A DNA stretch of 64,000 nucleotides from Wenxinia marina DSM 24838 (GCF_000379485.1 NZ_KB902288.1:124001-188000), one strand, 5' to 3'; shown: positions 8,221-17,963, counted from the first letter of the stretch. Numbers and translations are program-made. The notes: a model not told the origin generated them from the sequence alone.

Positions 8221-8889
8221 CTACGCCCCCGCGCCGCCGTAGATCGCCGCCATCTCTGCCTCGAACCTGGCGCGGGTGATGACGGCGCGGTTGCCCGCGT
8301 GACCGTGGTAGTGCGACAGGCCCGAAGCCGTCGGCAGCCCCGCCCAGACCCGTGCCAGGCTGTCCATGAAGGCGCCGCGCGACAGCCGGCCCGCGCGGAA
8401 CTCCGCGAGGCCGGCGTCGAGCAACAGCCGCTCTCCCAGCGCGTCCTGCAGGGCAGGGGAGAAGCGGGCGTCCCGCGGGATGCCCAGCCGTCCGATCAGG
8501 CCCCGCAGCGTGGGCGGGATAACCTGGTAGCGGCCGATCGCGTGGGGCTGGCCGGGAGTGGCGGCGATCCAGTCGAGGATCTCGCCGACCGTCAGGTCGG
8601 TCGGGCGCCGGGGCGGCAGGACGCGCGCGCCGTACTGGACCGCGTCGTAGCCCGCAGACCCCGCCTCGGCCGACGCCACGAGGTCGAGAAGGCGGGCCAC
8701 GTCGCCGCCGCCCGATGGGGCGAACCGGGGGGAGGCGTCCCGGGCGAAGAGGCCGCCCGCGGCGCGCGCCTGTGCGAACAGCCCGCCCCGCGCCGCCGGC
8801 AGCAGACCTCCGGCCCCGGCGAACAGGGACGGCCCGTCGGCCACGGCCGGCGCCGCGCACAGGGTCAGGACTGCCAGGAGGCGCAGCAT
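8221..8889 (-). CDS. Exported lysozyme/muramidase-like protein
   Basis: A 222-residue product with an N-terminal signal peptide ([17 protein letters not shown]). The mature part contains [11 protein letters not shown] near residue 72, LTVGEILDW, and [13 protein letters not shown] followed by the [14 protein letters not shown] block. The early Glu plus GRYQ pattern is that of lysozyme-superfamily muramidases found in phages and alphaproteobacteria. It would act on peptidoglycan in the periplasm. The start at 8889 has GGAG six bases upstream on the minus strand. It is divergent from the ribosomal operon, so its promoter shares the 8890-9128 gap. The activity is inferred from motifs only. Confidence 0.65.
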   Translation of the reverse strand: MLRLLAVLTLCAAPAVADGPSLFAGAGGLLPAARGGLFAQARAAGGLFARDASPRFAPSGGGDVARLLDLVASAEAGSAGYDAVQYGARVLPPRRPTDLTVGEILDWIAATPGQPHAIGRYQVIPPTLRGLIGRLGIPRDARFSPALQDALGERLLLDAGLAEFRAGRLSRGAFMDSLARVWAGLPTASGLSHYHGHAGNRAVITRARFEAEMAAIYGGAGA

Positions 8890-9011
8890 CGGATTCTCCG
8901 GCTCATGCCCGTCTCCTTGCGCCGTCAGGCATGAAGATCGGGTGTAGGGCGGCCGAACCCCCTTTTCGCCAGCCGCGGGAGCCGAAGGCGCCATCGGCCC
9001 GCTCAACGGGG

Positions 9012-9040
9012 TTGCCAGCGCCATCCCTTGCGCCTATACG
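9012..9040 (+). promoter_or_regulatory. Candidate sigma-70 promoter for the spc operon
   Basis: TTGCCA at 9012-9017 and TATACG at 9035-9040 are separated by exactly 17 bases and lie about 90 bases upstream of rpmC. A promoter is needed here because the usual upstream S10 genes are missing. The same TATACG -10 appears before rplO. Confidence 0.55.
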
Positions 9041-9128
9041 GCCGCTTCATCCCACCTCCGCCGGGAATCAGGGTGACCCCGCCAGTCGGGCAAGGGGCCT
9101 TCCGGCGATGTTGAAAAGGACGCTGACC

Positions 9129-9344
9129 ATGGCGCTTCACGCCAAGGAGCTGCGCGACAAGACCCCGGACCAGCTCCGGGACCAGCTCGTCCAGCTCAAG
9201 AAGGAGGCCTTCAACCTCCGCTTCCAGCAGGCCACCGGCCAGATGGAATCCACCGCCCGGATGCGGACCGTCAAGCGCGACGTCGCCCGGGTCAAGACGA
9301 TCCTGAACGAAAAGGCGGCCGCGGCCGCCCAGTCGGAGGCCTGA
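9129..9344 (+). CDS. rpmC: 50S ribosomal protein L29
   Basis: A 71-residue L29 with the usual two-helix hairpin: [20 protein letters not shown], then [16 protein letters not shown] and the basic segment [19 protein letters not shown]29 binds 23S rRNA near the peptide exit tunnel. The ATG at 9129 follows AAAAGGA; an in-frame ATG at 9108 would add seven residues that are not family-like. In most bacteria rplP precedes it, but here a divergent lysozyme-like gene does, so this is the first gene of the ribosomal cluster in the window. Confidence 0.95.
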   Translation: MALHAKELRDKTPDQLRDQLVQLKKEAFNLRFQQATGQMESTARMRTVKRDVARVKTILNEKAAAAAQSEA

Positions 9345-9347
9345 TCC

Positions 9348-9578
9348 ATGCCCAAACGCATCCTGCAGGGCGTCGTCACCTCGGACAAGAACGCCCAGAC
9401 CGTCACCGTCATCGTCGAGCGGCGCTTCAAGCACCCGCTCCTGAAGAAGACCGTCCGGTCGTCCAAGAAGTATCGCGCCCACGACGAGAACAACACGTTC
9501 AAGACGGGCGACACGGTGCGCATCCAGGAATGCGCGCCGAAGTCCAAGACGAAACGCTGGGAGGTGGTCGCCGAGTAA
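9348..9578 (+). CDS. rpsQ: 30S ribosomal protein S17
   Basis: A 76-residue S17 of the OB-fold family, starting [20 protein letters not shown] with KRTV-type contacts ([14 protein letters not shown]) and the late [17 protein letters not shown] motif. It binds 16S rRNA early in 30S assembly. It begins three bases after rpmC. A 72-base gap to rplN follows. Confidence 0.96.
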   Translation: MPKRILQGVVTSDKNAQTVTVIVERRFKHPLLKKTVRSSKKYRAHDENNTFKTGDTVRIQECAPKSKTKRWEVVAE

Positions 9579-9650
9579 GGCCGCCACACCCGGTTTGATC
9601 GAAACCCTGGGGGGGACAACAGAACACCCCTCAAAGGTCGGGAGAAACCA

Positions 9651-10019
9651 ATGATCCAGATGCAGACCAATCTGGATGTCGCTGACAATTCCGGAGCCCG
9701 GAAGGTTCAGTGCATCAAGGTGCTCGGCGGGTCGCACCGCCGCTACGCATCGGTCGGCGACATCATCGTCGTCAGCGTCAAGGAAGCGATCCCGCGCGGC
9801 CGCGTGAAGAAGGGCGACGTCCGCAAGGCCGTCGTCGTGCGCACCGCCAAGGAAGTCCGCCGCGAGGACGGGACCGCGATCCGCTTCGACCGCAACGCTG
9901 CGGTGATCCTCAACAACGCGGGCGAGCCCGTCGGCACCCGGATCTTCGGACCGGTGGTGCGCGAGCTGCGTGCGAAGAACTTCATGAAGATCATCTCGCT
10001 CGCTCCGGAGGTGCTCTGA
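9651..10019 (+). CDS. rplN: 50S ribosomal protein L14
   Basis: A 122-residue L14 of normal length, opening [20 protein letters not shown] and containing [21 protein letters not shown] and the [13 protein letters not shown] block. It sits at the 50S-30S interface. The ATG has GGGAGAAACC upstream. The stop codon overlaps the rplX start (ATGA). Confidence 0.97.
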   Translation: MIQMQTNLDVADNSGARKVQCIKVLGGSHRRYASVGDIIVVSVKEAIPRGRVKKGDVRKAVVVRTAKEVRREDGTAIRFDRNAAVILNNAGEPVGTRIFGPVVRELRAKNFMKIISLAPEVL

Positions 10020-10324
10020 TGGCCGCGAAACTCAAGAAGGGCGACAAGGTCGTCGTGCTGACGGGCAAGGACCGCGGCAAGACGGGCGAGATCGAGAGCG
10101 TCGATCCCAAGGCCGGCAAGGCCGTGGTGGGCGGGCTCAACATGGCGATCCGCCACACCCGCCAGTCCCAGACCGACCAGGGCGGGCGCAAGCCCAAGGC
10201 AATGCCGATCCACCTGTCGAACCTCGCCATGGTCGACGCCAACGGCAAGGCGACCCGCGTCGGCTTCCGCATGGACGGCGACAAGAAGGTCCGCTTCGCC
10301 AAGACCACGGGAGACGTGATCTGA
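10019..10324 (+). CDS. rplX: 50S ribosomal protein L24
   Basis: A 101-residue L24 with the N-terminal KOW motif ([20 protein letters not shown]) and the conserved [15 protein letters not shown] segment. L24 is an early 23S rRNA-binding assembly protein. It overlaps both rplN and rplE by a few bases, so the three should be translationally coupled. Confidence 0.96.
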   Translation: MAAKLKKGDKVVVLTGKDRGKTGEIESVDPKAGKAVVGGLNMAIRHTRQSQTDQGGRKPKAMPIHLSNLAMVDANGKATRVGFRMDGDKKVRFAKTTGDVI

Positions 10325-10887
10325 TGCTCGACACCGCGACCTACACCCCGCGCCTCAAGGCACAGTACAAGGACAGCATCCGCGCCGCGCTAAAGGAAGA
10401 GTTCGGCTACAAGAACGAGATGCAGATCCCCAAGCTCGACAAGATCGTCCTCAACATCGGCTGCGGCGCCGAGGCGGTCCGCGACAGCAAGAAGGCCAAG
10501 TCCGCGGCCGACGACCTGTCCCGCATCGCCGGCCAGAAGGCCGTGACCACCCGGGCCAAGAAGTCGATCGCCGGCTTCCGCGTCCGCGAGGAGATGCCGC
10601 TCGGCGCCAAGGTCACCCTGCGGGGCGACCGGATGTACGAGTTCCTCGATCGCCTCGTCACCGTCGCGCTGCCGCGCGTCCGCGACTTCCGCGGCGTGTC
10701 CGGCAAGTCGTTCGACGGCCGCGGCAACTACGCGATGGGGATCAAGGAGCACATCGTGTTCCCCGAGATCAACTTCGACCAGGTCGACGAGGTCTGGGGC
10801 CTCGACGTCATCATCTGCACCACCGCGCAGACCGACGCGGAAGCCAAGGCGCTGTTGAAGCTGTTCAACATGCCCTTCAACTCGTGA
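10324..10887 (+). CDS. rplE: 50S ribosomal protein L5
   Basis: A 187-residue L5 with [13 protein letters not shown], the [20 protein letters not shown] block and [15 protein letters not shown]. It binds 5S rRNA and contacts P-site tRNA. The start overlaps the rplX stop (ATGA). Confidence 0.97.
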   Translation: MLDTATYTPRLKAQYKDSIRAALKEEFGYKNEMQIPKLDKIVLNIGCGAEAVRDSKKAKSAADDLSRIAGQKAVTTRAKKSIAGFRVREEMPLGAKVTLRGDRMYEFLDRLVTVALPRVRDFRGVSGKSFDGRGNYAMGIKEHIVFPEINFDQVDEVWGLDVIICTTAQTDAEAKALLKLFNMPFNS

Positions 10888-10908
10888 CGCGCGGGAGAGG
10901 ATAGAGAT

Positions 10909-11214
10909 ATGGCCAAGAAATCCATGATCGAGCGCGAGAAGAAGCGCGAGCGCCTCGTCAAGCAGTACGCCGACAAGCGCGCCGCCCTGAAGGCGATCAT
11001 CGAGGACAAGGAAAAGCCGGTGGAGGAGCGCTTCAAGGCGTCCCTGAAACTCGCCGAGCTGCCCCGCAACTCGTCGCCCACCCGCCTCCACAACCGTTGC
11101 CAGCTCACCGGCCGCCCGCATGCGTACTACCGCAAGCTCAAGCTCAGCCGGATCATGCTCCGCAACCTCGGCCAGAACGGGGAAATCCCGGGCATGGTCA
11201 AGTCGAGCTGGTAA
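10909..11214 (+). CDS. rpsN: 30S ribosomal protein S14 (long, zinc-free form)
   Basis: A 101-residue S14 starting [17 protein letters not shown]. The C-terminus carries [20 protein letters not shown]. This is the long form without the CxxC zinc ribbon (only one Cys, in NRCQLTGR), normal for proteobacteria. GGGAGAGGATAGAG lies before the ATG. Confidence 0.96.
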   Translation: MAKKSMIEREKKRERLVKQYADKRAALKAIIEDKEKPVEERFKASLKLAELPRNSSPTRLHNRCQLTGRPHAYYRKLKLSRIMLRNLGQNGEIPGMVKSSW

Positions 11215-11226
11215 GGAGATTCTCAG

Positions 11227-11619
11227 ATGAACGATCCTATCGGCGATATGCTGACCCGCATCCGCAACGCCCAGATGCGCGGCAAGTCCGTGGTCTCGAC
11301 GCCGGCCTCCAAGCTGCGCGCCTGGGTCCTCGACGTGCTGGCGGACGAGGGCTACATCCGCGGCTACGAGAGCGGGACCGACGCGAAGGGCCACCCGACG
11401 CTCGAGATTTCGCTCAAGTACTACGAAGGCACGCCCGTCATCCGCGAACTCAAGCGGGTGTCGAAGCCGGGCCGCCGCGTCTACATGTCGAAGAGTGACC
11501 TGCCGCAGGTGCGCCAGGGCCTCGGCGTGTCGATCGTGTCCACCTCCAAGGGGGTGATGTCGGACGCCAACGCCCGTGCGGCGCAGGTGGGCGGCGAAGT
11601 GCTCTGCACCGTATTCTAA
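11227..11619 (+). CDS. rpsH: 30S ribosomal protein S8
   Basis: A 130-residue S8 beginning [20 protein letters not shown], with the closing [19 protein letters not shown] block that binds the central domain of 16S rRNA. In E. coli S8 is the translational repressor of the spc operon; whether that holds for this split operon is not visible. AAGGAG precedes the start. Confidence 0.97.
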   Translation: MNDPIGDMLTRIRNAQMRGKSVVSTPASKLRAWVLDVLADEGYIRGYESGTDAKGHPTLEISLKYYEGTPVIRELKRVSKPGRRVYMSKSDLPQVRQGLGVSIVSTSKGVMSDANARAAQVGGEVLCTVF

Positions 11620-11629
11620 GGAGGGGTAG

Positions 11630-12163
11630 ATGTCCCGTATCGGAAAGAAACCGGTTCCTCTCCCCTCCGGCGTCAGCGCCGAGGTGAAGGGCCAGACCGT
11701 CGAGGTGAAGGGGCCGAAAGGCACCCGCGCCTTCACAGCGACCGACGACGTCACGCTCAAGGTCGAGGACGGCGCCGTCAGCGTCACCCCGCGCGGCACG
11801 TCCAAGCGGGCGCGCCAGCAGTGGGGCATGTCCCGCTCCATGGTCGAGAACCTCGTCACCGGCGTGACCACCGGCTTCAAGAAGGAGCTGGAGATCACGG
11901 GCGTCGGCTACCGCGCGCAGATGCAGGGCAACACGCTCAAGCTGGCGCTCGGCTACAGCCACGACGTCGAGTTCGCGGTGCCGCAGGGCGTGACCGTGAC
12001 CGCGCCCAAGCAGACCGAGATCGTGGTCGAGGGCATCGACCAGCAGCAGGTCGGCCAGGTCGCGGCCAACATCCGCGAGTGGCGGCCGCCGGAGCCCTAC
12101 AAGGGCAAGGGCATCCGCTACAAGGGCGAGTACATCTTCCGCAAGGAAGGCAAGAAGAAGTAA
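11630..12163 (+). CDS. rplF: 50S ribosomal protein L6
   Basis: A 177-residue L6 with two repeated alpha/beta domains: [19 protein letters not shown] at the N-terminus and the GYSHDVEF and [18 protein letters not shown] signature near the C-terminus. It binds near the sarcin-ricin loop. AAGGAGGGG lies before the ATG. Confidence 0.97.
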   Translation: MSRIGKKPVPLPSGVSAEVKGQTVEVKGPKGTRAFTATDDVTLKVEDGAVSVTPRGTSKRARQQWGMSRSMVENLVTGVTTGFKKELEITGVGYRAQMQGNTLKLALGYSHDVEFAVPQGVTVTAPKQTEIVVEGIDQQQVGQVAANIREWRPPEPYKGKGIRYKGEYIFRKEGKKK

Positions 12164-12174
12164 GGACCAGACAC

Positions 12175-12534
12175 ATGGCCAGCACGAAACGAGATCTGTT
12201 TCTGAAGCGCCGGATGCGTGTCCGGGCCAAGCTTCGCAAGGTGAATGCCGGGCGTCCGCGCCTGTCCGTGCACCGCTCGAACAAGAACATCAGCGTCCAG
12301 CTGATCGACGACCTGAACGGCGTCACCCTCGCCTCGGCCTCCTCTCTCGAGAAGGACCTGGGCGTGGTCGGCAAGAACAACGTCGAGGCGGCCACCAAGG
12401 TCGGCGCGGCGATCGCCGAGCGGGCCAAGGCGGCCGGCGTGACCGAGGCCTACTTCGACCGGGGCGGGTTCCTGTTCCACGGCAAGGTCAAGGCCCTCGC
12501 CGACGCCGCCCGCGAGGGTGGCCTCAAGATCTGA
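12175..12534 (+). CDS. rplR: 50S ribosomal protein L18
   Basis: A 119-residue L18 starting [20 protein letters not shown], with [21 protein letters not shown] and the C-terminal [20 protein letters not shown] motif. It attaches 5S rRNA to the 50S subunit. It is followed by a 134-base gap before rpsE, longer than the other gaps in this operon. Confidence 0.96.
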   Translation: MASTKRDLFLKRRMRVRAKLRKVNAGRPRLSVHRSNKNISVQLIDDLNGVTLASASSLEKDLGVVGKNNVEAATKVGAAIAERAKAAGVTEAYFDRGGFLFHGKVKALADAAREGGLKI

Positions 12535-12668
12535 GCGATCGGCCGGGGCGACCCGGCCGGCCTCATCTGGTGGAGGCGCGTCCGCGCCTCGATGATCCGG
12601 GAGCCCTGGCGCTCACCTGGATTGGAGTCTGACCGGCCGCGGCACGCGGCCCCGAGAAGGAGAGCCCG

Positions 12669-13244
12669 ATGGCTCGTGAGTCCAGAGGCGGCAACCGCCG
12701 CGACCGGGACGAGAACCCGGAATTCGCCGATCGCCTCGTCGCGATCAACCGCGTGTCCAAGACCACGAAGGGCGGCAAGAACTTCGGCTTCGCCGCGCTC
12801 GTCGTCGTGGGCGACCAGAAGGGCCGCGTCGGCTTCGGCAAGGGCAAGGCAAAGGAAGTGCCGGAAGCGATCCGCAAGGCCACCGAGGCCGCCAAGCGTG
12901 GCATGATCCGCGTCCCGCTCCGCGAGGGCCGGACCCTGCACCACGACCAGGAAGGGCGCTGGGGCGCCGGCCGGGTCGTCCTGCGCTCCGCCGTCCCCGG
13001 CACCGGCATCATCGCCGGCGGCCCGATGCGCGCCGTGTTCGAGATGCTCGGCCTGCAGGACGTCGTCGCCAAGTCGCTGGGGTCGCAGAACCCCTACAAC
13101 ATGATCCGCGCCACGATGAACGCGCTGACGCTGGAGCAGTCGCCCCGGTCGGTCGCCCAGCGTCGCGGCAAGAAAGTGGCCGACATCCTGCCCAAGCGCG
13201 ACGACGCGCCGCAGGAATCGTCGCTCGTCGCCGAGGAGGCCTGA
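12669..13244 (+). CDS. rpsE: 30S ribosomal protein S5
   Basis: A 191-residue S5 containing the double-stranded RNA-binding N-terminal domain ([20 protein letters not shown]) and the [10 protein letters not shown]-like segment, here [18 protein letters not shown]. It takes part in decoding fidelity and mRNA unwinding at the entry channel. GAAGGAGAG lies before the ATG. Confidence 0.97.
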   Translation: MARESRGGNRRDRDENPEFADRLVAINRVSKTTKGGKNFGFAALVVVGDQKGRVGFGKGKAKEVPEAIRKATEAAKRGMIRVPLREGRTLHHDQEGRWGAGRVVLRSAVPGTGIIAGGPMRAVFEMLGLQDVVAKSLGSQNPYNMIRATMNALTLEQSPRSVAQRRGKKVADILPKRDDAPQESSLVAEEA

Positions 13245-13248
13245 GACC

Positions 13249-13434
13249 ATGGCAACCATCGTCGTGAAGCAGATCGGCTCGCCGATCCGCCGCCCCAAGA
13301 TCCAGCGCGACACCCTCAAGGGTCTCGGCCTGAACAAGATGCACCGCACCCGCGAGCTGGAGGACACGCCCTCGGTCCGCGGCATGGTCGAGAGCATCCC
13401 GCACCTCGTCACCATCGTCGAGGAGAAGGCGTAA
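13249..13434 (+). CDS. rpmD: 50S ribosomal protein L30
   Basis: A 61-residue L30 with [20 protein letters not shown] and [20 protein letters not shown]. It begins four bases after the rpsE stop. Normally rplO follows immediately; here a terminator and two unrelated genes intervene. Confidence 0.96.
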   Translation: MATIVVKQIGSPIRRPKIQRDTLKGLGLNKMHRTRELEDTPSVRGMVESIPHLVTIVEEKA

Positions 13435-13461
13435 GCCTCCCGAGCACGTGGTTGAACGAAG

Positions 13462-13487
13462 AAGGGCGCCCTCCGGGGCGCCCTTTC
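13462..13487 (+). terminator. Rho-independent terminator after rpmD
   Basis: A nine-base-pair stem (AAGGGCGCC at 13462-13470 with GGCGCCCTT at 13477-13485) and a six-base loop, followed by a short T-containing tail. It ends the first part of the split spc operon and could also serve the minus-strand gene that ends at 13509. Confidence 0.8.
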
Positions 13488-13508
13488 TCGTCTCGGCCCG
13501 CCCCCGGG

Positions 13509-13922
13509 TCACGACATCTTCACGATGCCCTCGTCGCGGCCGTAGATCTCGGCCTCCACGGCCTCGACCTGGATCAGCCGCACCTTGTCGGGGTCGAGGT
13601 CGCCGCCGAACCATGTCTCGATGTCGGGCGTCCAGTGCTCGCGCATCAGCTCGGCGTCGGTGTGGACCTTCGCCTCGCCGCGGATCGTGATCCAGGTGCC
13701 GTCGCCTTCGAAGTCCAGCGTCACCCGCGGGTCGCGCTGGATGTCGCGCATCTTACGGGTGTCGGGGCGCGAGAAGAACCAGTTGTCCCCGTCCCAGTCG
13801 ACCTGGGCGTTGTTGCTCATCGGCCGGCTGACCATCCAGCCCCCGTCGCCCGTCGTCGTCATCATGCAGATGTCGAGCTCCCGCATCGCCTCGGCGATCG
13901 TCTCTTTCGTGGGGGCCGCCAT
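13509..13922 (-). CDS. Pyridoxamine 5'-phosphate oxidase-fold (general stress protein 26-like) flavoprotein
   Basis: A 137-residue protein of the split-barrel FMN-binding fold. It has MRELDICMMTTTGDGGWMVSRPMS, then WFFSRPDTRKMRDIQRDPRV, WITIRGEAKV and WFGGDLDPDKVRLIQVE. These match the pyridoxamine 5'-phosphate oxidase-like 'general stress' family, whose members bind flavin or F420 and whose substrates are mostly unknown. The ATG at 13922 was chosen for the AGGAG eight bases upstream. It lies on the opposite strand inside the ribosomal cluster between rpmD and rplO, and is divergent from the NYN gene. Confidence 0.82.
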   Translation of the reverse strand: MAAPTKETIAEAMRELDICMMTTTGDGGWMVSRPMSNNAQVDWDGDNWFFSRPDTRKMRDIQRDPRVTLDFEGDGTWITIRGEAKVHTDAELMREHWTPDIETWFGGDLDPDKVRLIQVEAVEAEIYGRDEGIVKMS

Positions 13923-14179
13923 GTTCGTCGCTCCTGTACAAGACCGTTGCGGCAAGCCCGCGCGCGGGGCAACGGTTCCACCCGCGGCGACCTGGCGGCG
14001 CCGCTCCGCCGGTCAGCCGGCGCGGCGCTCGCGGACGTCGCGGAGCGGCCCGCCGGCGGGCAGGGCGGTTCCGGGTGGGGCCTTCGGGACCCAGCTGTCG
14101 GGGTGCGCGATCATGGCCCCGTTCCATCGCGCCGCGGGCCGGGCCAAGGTCCACCTGAGACCACCACCCCGGCTACGTC

Positions 14180-14998
14180 GTGACTCCCGCCATCGCCCTC
14201 GCCCTCCTTGCCATCGCCCTGCTCGTTCTTCTGCTTCTGCTGCGCCGGCGGCGCAGGCGCCCTGCGCCGCCGGCCGCGCCCGAGGGCTTCCTCAATGTCG
14301 TTCGTTCGGCCACGATTCCGGGGTATCTGCCGCGCGGTGACGGACATGAGATCAGCGTCACGACGCCGAGCGAGTCGTCCGCGCGCGCGCATATGCGCCA
14401 GAAGGCCGAGGCGATGGGCGCGAACGCCGTCGTCGGCCTGCGGTACGACGAGAAGAAGCAGAAGTACCGCGCTGGCACCGGCCCCAAGGGCAACGCCTAC
14501 TGGAAGTCCCGGGTCACGCGGGTCTGGACCGGCACCGCCGTCACGCTGGCCCGGCCGCACGAGATCAGCGACGCGATCCTCCCAGATGTCCGCCGCGGCG
14601 ACCGGTTCGTGATCGACGGCTCGAACGTCATGCACTGGTCCCGGGATGAGCCCGAGCTGCGCGACGTCCTCGCCGTGATCGAGATCCTCAGGGCGCGGGG
14701 CGCGCGCGTCCACGTCTTCTTCGACGCCAGCGCCGGGCACCGCCTCGTCGCCGGCTATCGCGGCGGCCGCGATTTCGCCCGCGCGCTCGGCCTCAGATCC
14801 GGAGAGGTGACCGTGGTCGACCAGGGTGTCGTCGCCGACGTGCCGATCCTGCAGCGCGCCCGCGCCACCGGCGCGACCGTGGTGACGCAGGACCGCTACC
14901 GCGACCATTCCGGCCTGACCGACGGCGTCGCCATCCTGTCCGGCCGGATCGAGGACGGCCGGGTCATCCTCCATCCGCACGCACCGCTCGGCGCTTGA
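14180..14998 (+). CDS. Membrane-anchored YbjQ-like / NYN (Zc3h12a-like) ribonuclease-domain protein
   Basis: A 272-residue protein with three parts. Residues 4-21 are a single membrane helix followed by six arginines (inside-positive). Residues about 40-125 resemble the YbjQ/UPF0145 fold ([17 protein letters not shown] at 75-91). Residues 142-245 are a PIN-like NYN domain of the Zc3h12a type: [12 protein letters not shown] at 142-153, VHVFFDAS at 177-184, and [11 protein letters not shown] at 233-243. Candidate metal-binding acids are D146, D182, D220 and D238. NYN domains cut RNA, so this is probably a membrane-tethered ribonuclease facing the cytoplasm. The start is GTG; no strong Shine-Dalgarno is visible. 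It sits between rpmD and rplO, and its stop codon lies within the candidate rplO promoter. Confidence 0.75.
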   Translation: MTPAIALALLAIALLVLLLLLRRRRRRPAPPAAPEGFLNVVRSATIPGYLPRGDGHEISVTTPSESSARAHMRQKAEAMGANAVVGLRYDEKKQKYRAGTGPKGNAYWKSRVTRVWTGTAVTLARPHEISDAILPDVRRGDRFVIDGSNVMHWSRDEPELRDVLAVIEILRARGARVHVFFDASAGHRLVAGYRGGRDFARALGLRSGEVTVVDQGVVADVPILQRARATGATVVTQDRYRDHSGLTDGVAILSGRIEDGRVILHPHAPLGA

Positions 14999-15023
14999 TC
15001 TCCCCGGGCGCATTTTCTATACG
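14995..15023 (+). promoter_or_regulatory. Candidate sigma-70 promoter for rplO-secY-adk
   Basis: TTGATC at 14995-15000 and TATACG at 15018-15023 are 17 bases apart, about 105 bases before rplO. The -35 overlaps the stop codon of the NYN gene. It would restart transcription after the rpmD terminator. Confidence 0.6.
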
Positions 15024-15128
15024 CCGCCGGTGGCCCCGCGGGGCCCGAGTCTCGACCATCAATGCCGTGTGCCGTCCAGATCGCTTCGGGACGGTCTTCC
15101 GGCCCCAGATCATGGGAGAAGAAGCGAC

Positions 15129-15602
15129 ATGAAACTCAACGAGCTGTCCGACAACGAAGGCGCGTCCCACCGTCCCAAGCGGATCGGCCGCGGCCCCGGC
15201 TCCGGCAAGGGCAAGACCGGCGGACGCGGCATCAAGGGCCAGAAGTCCCGCTCGGGCGTGGCGATCAAGGGGTACGAGGGCGGCCAGATGCCGCTGTACC
15301 AGCGCCTGCCGAAGCGCGGCTTCAACAAGCCGAACCGCAAGGAATACGCCGTCGTGAACCTGGGCCTGATCCAGAAGTTCATCGACGCCGGCAAGCTCGG
15401 CTCCGAGATCACCGAGACCGAGCTGGTCGACAGCGGCCTGATCCGCCGCAAGCGCGACGGGGTCCGCCTGCTCGCCAAGGGCGAGCTGACCACGAAGGCC
15501 GCGATCACCGTCACCGGCGCGTCCAAGGGCGCGATCGAGGCGGTCGAGAAGGCCGGCGGCAGCGTCACGCTGAGCGCGCCGGCGGCGGCCGCGACCGAGT
15601 AA
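15129..15602 (+). CDS. rplO: 50S ribosomal protein L15
   Basis: A 157-residue L15 with [20 protein letters not shown], the glycine-rich [20 protein letters not shown] segment, and [17 protein letters not shown]. It binds 23S rRNA late in 50S assembly. GGGAGAAGAAG lies upstream of the chosen ATG; the open frame before it is not protein-like. Confidence 0.96.
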   Translation: MKLNELSDNEGASHRPKRIGRGPGSGKGKTGGRGIKGQKSRSGVAIKGYEGGQMPLYQRLPKRGFNKPNRKEYAVVNLGLIQKFIDAGKLGSEITETELVDSGLIRRKRDGVRLLAKGELTTKAAITVTGASKGAIEAVEKAGGSVTLSAPAAAATE

Positions 15603-15611
15603 CCGGTTGGC

Positions 15612-15630
15612 AAGGGGCGCCGCGCCCCTT
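15612..15630 (+). terminator. Hairpin between rplO and secY (possible attenuator)
   Basis: Eight perfect pairs (AAGGGGCG at 15612-15619 with CGCCCCTT at 15623-15630) and a three-base loop. No T-run follows, so read-through to secY is expected; it may lower or stabilise transcript ends between the ribosomal and secretion genes. Confidence 0.45.
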
Positions 15631-15709
15631 ACATCGGCTCACGACTTCTGCACGCCGCCGACCGGCTCCCCGGTCCGGCGGCGTTGTCCTGACAGGAAGA
15701 GTATCCCGC

Positions 15710-17077
15710 ATGGCATCAGCCGCAGAACAGATGGCCGCCAACATGAGCTGGGGGGCCTTCGGCAAGGCCACCGAGCTGAGGCAGCGCATCCTCTTCACCA
15801 TCGGCCTCTTGTGCGTCTATCGCCTCGGCACCTTCATCCCGGTGCCCGGCATCGACGGCACGGCGCTGCGCGACTTCATGGAAGGCGCGGCGGCCGGTCT
15901 CGGCGGCATCCTGTCGATGTTCACCGGCGGCGCGCTCGGCCGGATGGGCATCTTCGCCCTCGGCATCATGCCCTACATCTCGGCCTCGATCATCATCCAG
16001 CTGCTGGCCTCCACGTGGGAGCCGCTCAAGCAGCTGAAGAAGGAGGGCGAGCAGGGCCGGCGCAAGATCAACCAGTACACGCGCTACTTCACGGTCATCC
16101 TGTCCGCGTTCCAGGCCTACGGCCTCGCCGCCTCGCTCGAGGCGGGCGACCTCGTCTCGGACCCAGGCCTGTTCTTCCGCGCCTCCTGCGTCATCACGCT
16201 GGTCGGCGGCACCATGTTCCTGATGTGGCTGGGCGAGCAGATCACCAGCCGCGGCATCGGCAACGGCATCAGCCTCATCATCTTCGTCGGCATCATCGCC
16301 GAAATTCCGGCCGCGCTGGCGCAGTTCTTCGCCTCCGGCCGGTCGGGGGCGATCAGCCCCGCCGTCATCATCGGCGTGATCCTGATGGTCGCGGTGATCC
16401 TGACCTTCGTCGTCTTCATGGAGCGAAGCCTGCGCAAGGTGCACATCCAGTATCCGCGCCGGCAGGTGGGGATGAAGGTTTATGACGGCGGCTCGTCGCA
16501 CCTGCCGATCAAGGTGAACCCCGCGGGCGTGATCCCGGCGATCTTCGCCTCGGCCCTCTTGCTGCTGCCGACCACGATCTCGACCTTCTCGGGCGGCGAC
16601 ACCGGCCCCGTCATGTCGACGATCCTGGCCTACTTCGGCCCCGGACAGCCGCTGTACCTGCTGTTCTTCACCGTGATGATCGTCTTCTTCACCTACTTCT
16701 ACACCCGCGAAGTGGCGTTCAAGACGGACGACGTGGCCGACAACCTCAAGCGGCAGAACGGCTTCATCCCCGGCATCCGGCCGGGCAAGCGGACGGCGGA
16801 GTACCTGGACTACGTGGTGACGCGGATCCTCGTCCTCGGCTCGGCCTACCTCGCGCTCGTCGCGCTGCTGCCGGAAATCCTGCGCAGCCAGCTGGCCATC
16901 CCGTTCTACTTCGGCGGCACATCGGTCCTGATCGTGGTCTCCGTCGGCATGGACACGATCCAGCAGGTCCAGTCGCACCTCCTCGCGCACCAGTACGAGG
17001 GCCTGATCGAGAAGTCGCAGCTGCGCGGGCGCCGCAGCGGCACCGCCAAGCCGAAGAGGGGACCGGCGCGTCGATGA
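15710..17077 (+). CDS. secY: Preprotein translocase subunit SecY
   Basis: A 455-residue channel subunit of the Sec translocon with ten membrane helices. It starts with [20 protein letters not shown] and includes the plug-region [20 protein letters not shown], the [15 protein letters not shown] helix and the cytoplasmic loop [16 protein letters not shown]. The ATG at 15710 has AGGAAGA upstream. It lies in the usual rplO-secY-adk order; the stop overlaps the adk start. Confidence 0.97.
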   Translation: MASAAEQMAANMSWGAFGKATELRQRILFTIGLLCVYRLGTFIPVPGIDGTALRDFMEGAAAGLGGILSMFTGGALGRMGIFALGIMPYISASIIIQLLASTWEPLKQLKKEGEQGRRKINQYTRYFTVILSAFQAYGLAASLEAGDLVSDPGLFFRASCVITLVGGTMFLMWLGEQITSRGIGNGISLIIFVGIIAEIPAALAQFFASGRSGAISPAVIIGVILMVAVILTFVVFMERSLRKVHIQYPRRQVGMKVYDGGSSHLPIKVNPAGVIPAIFASALLLLPTTISTFSGGDTGPVMSTILAYFGPGQPLYLLFFTVMIVFFTYFYTREVAFKTDDVADNLKRQNGFIPGIRPGKRTAEYLDYVVTRILVLGSAYLALVALLPEILRSQLAIPFYFGGTSVLIVVSVGMDTIQQVQSHLLAHQYEGLIEKSQLRGRRSGTAKPKRGPARR

Positions 17078-17724
17078 ATATCATACTGCTCGGACCCCCG
17101 GGGGCGGGGAAGGGAACCCAGGCGCGGCGCCTCGTCGACGATCGGAACATGGTGCAGCTGTCCACCGGCGACATGCTGCGCGAAGCGCGCACCTCGGGCA
17201 CCGAGATGGGCCAGCGCGTCGCCGACGTGATGGACCGCGGCGAGCTCGTCACCGACGAGATCGTCATCGGCCTGATCCGCGAGAAGCTGACCAGCGGCGA
17301 CGCCCCCGGCGGCTACATCTTCGACGGCTTTCCCCGGACGCTGGCGCAGGCCGACGCCCTGGGCGACCTGCTCGCCGAGCTGGGCCAGACCCTCGACGCG
17401 GTGATCGAGATGCGCGTCGACGACGCGGTGCTGGTGCGCCGGATCGTCGCCCGCTCCACCTGCGGCAATTGCGGCGAGGTCTACAACGACGAGACCAAGC
17501 CGATCCCGACCGACGGCGTCTGCACCAACTGCGGCGAGAAGGCGGAGTTCAAGCGCCGGGCCGACGACACCGAGGAGGCGCTGAAGACGCGACTGCTGGC
17601 CTACTACAAGCAGACGTCGCCGCTGATCGGCTATTACTACGCCAAGGACGACCTGCGCACGATCGACGGGCTGGGCGAGATCGACGCAGTCGCCCGCGAC
17701 GTGGCCGCGGTTCTCGAGGCCTGA
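17074..17724 (+). CDS. adk: Adenylate kinase (zinc-lid form)
   Basis: A 216-residue adenylate kinase with the P-loop GPPGAGKGT at 7-15, the STGDMLR AMP-binding segment, and the [11 protein letters not shown] motif. The lid contains a four-cysteine zinc site (C130, C133, C150, C153), which stabilises the lid and is common in Gram-positives and many alphaproteobacteria but absent in E. coli Adk. It interconverts ATP + AMP and 2 ADP. It overlaps secY by four bases. Confidence 0.97.
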   Translation: MNIILLGPPGAGKGTQARRLVDDRNMVQLSTGDMLREARTSGTEMGQRVADVMDRGELVTDEIVIGLIREKLTSGDAPGGYIFDGFPRTLAQADALGDLLAELGQTLDAVIEMRVDDAVLVRRIVARSTCGNCGEVYNDETKPIPTDGVCTNCGEKAEFKRRADDTEEALKTRLLAYYKQTSPLIGYYYAKDDLRTIDGLGEIDAVARDVAAVLEA

Positions 17725-17781
17725 GTCCGGGGGGCCGACCGGAGGGACTCCGGCGGGCCGTCGCGCACCGGCACAAACCCC

Positions 17782-17820
17782 TTGACAGGGGGTTGACGGT
17801 CCGCCACGCGCCCCATAAGT
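17782..17820 (+). promoter_or_regulatory. Candidate promoter region for the rpsM-rpsK-rpoA operon
   Basis: Two TTGAC elements lie close together (TTGACA at 17782 and TTGACG at 17793). An AT-containing CATAAG follows 15 bases after the second. TTGAC is the well-conserved -35 of alphaproteobacterial housekeeping promoters; the -10 assignment is weak. The leader to rpsM is about 140 bases. Confidence 0.45.
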
Positions 17821-17963
17821 AGCCCCATCCCGCAAGGGAGACTCGCCATTTGCGCCTCCCCCGCGGGGCGTGGATCACCTCCACCGCATGCGGCGCCCCC
17901 GGCGCCGGCGTTGTGAAAAAAGGGTCCGGGACCACGGACCCGCAACGAAAGGACACCAGACAA

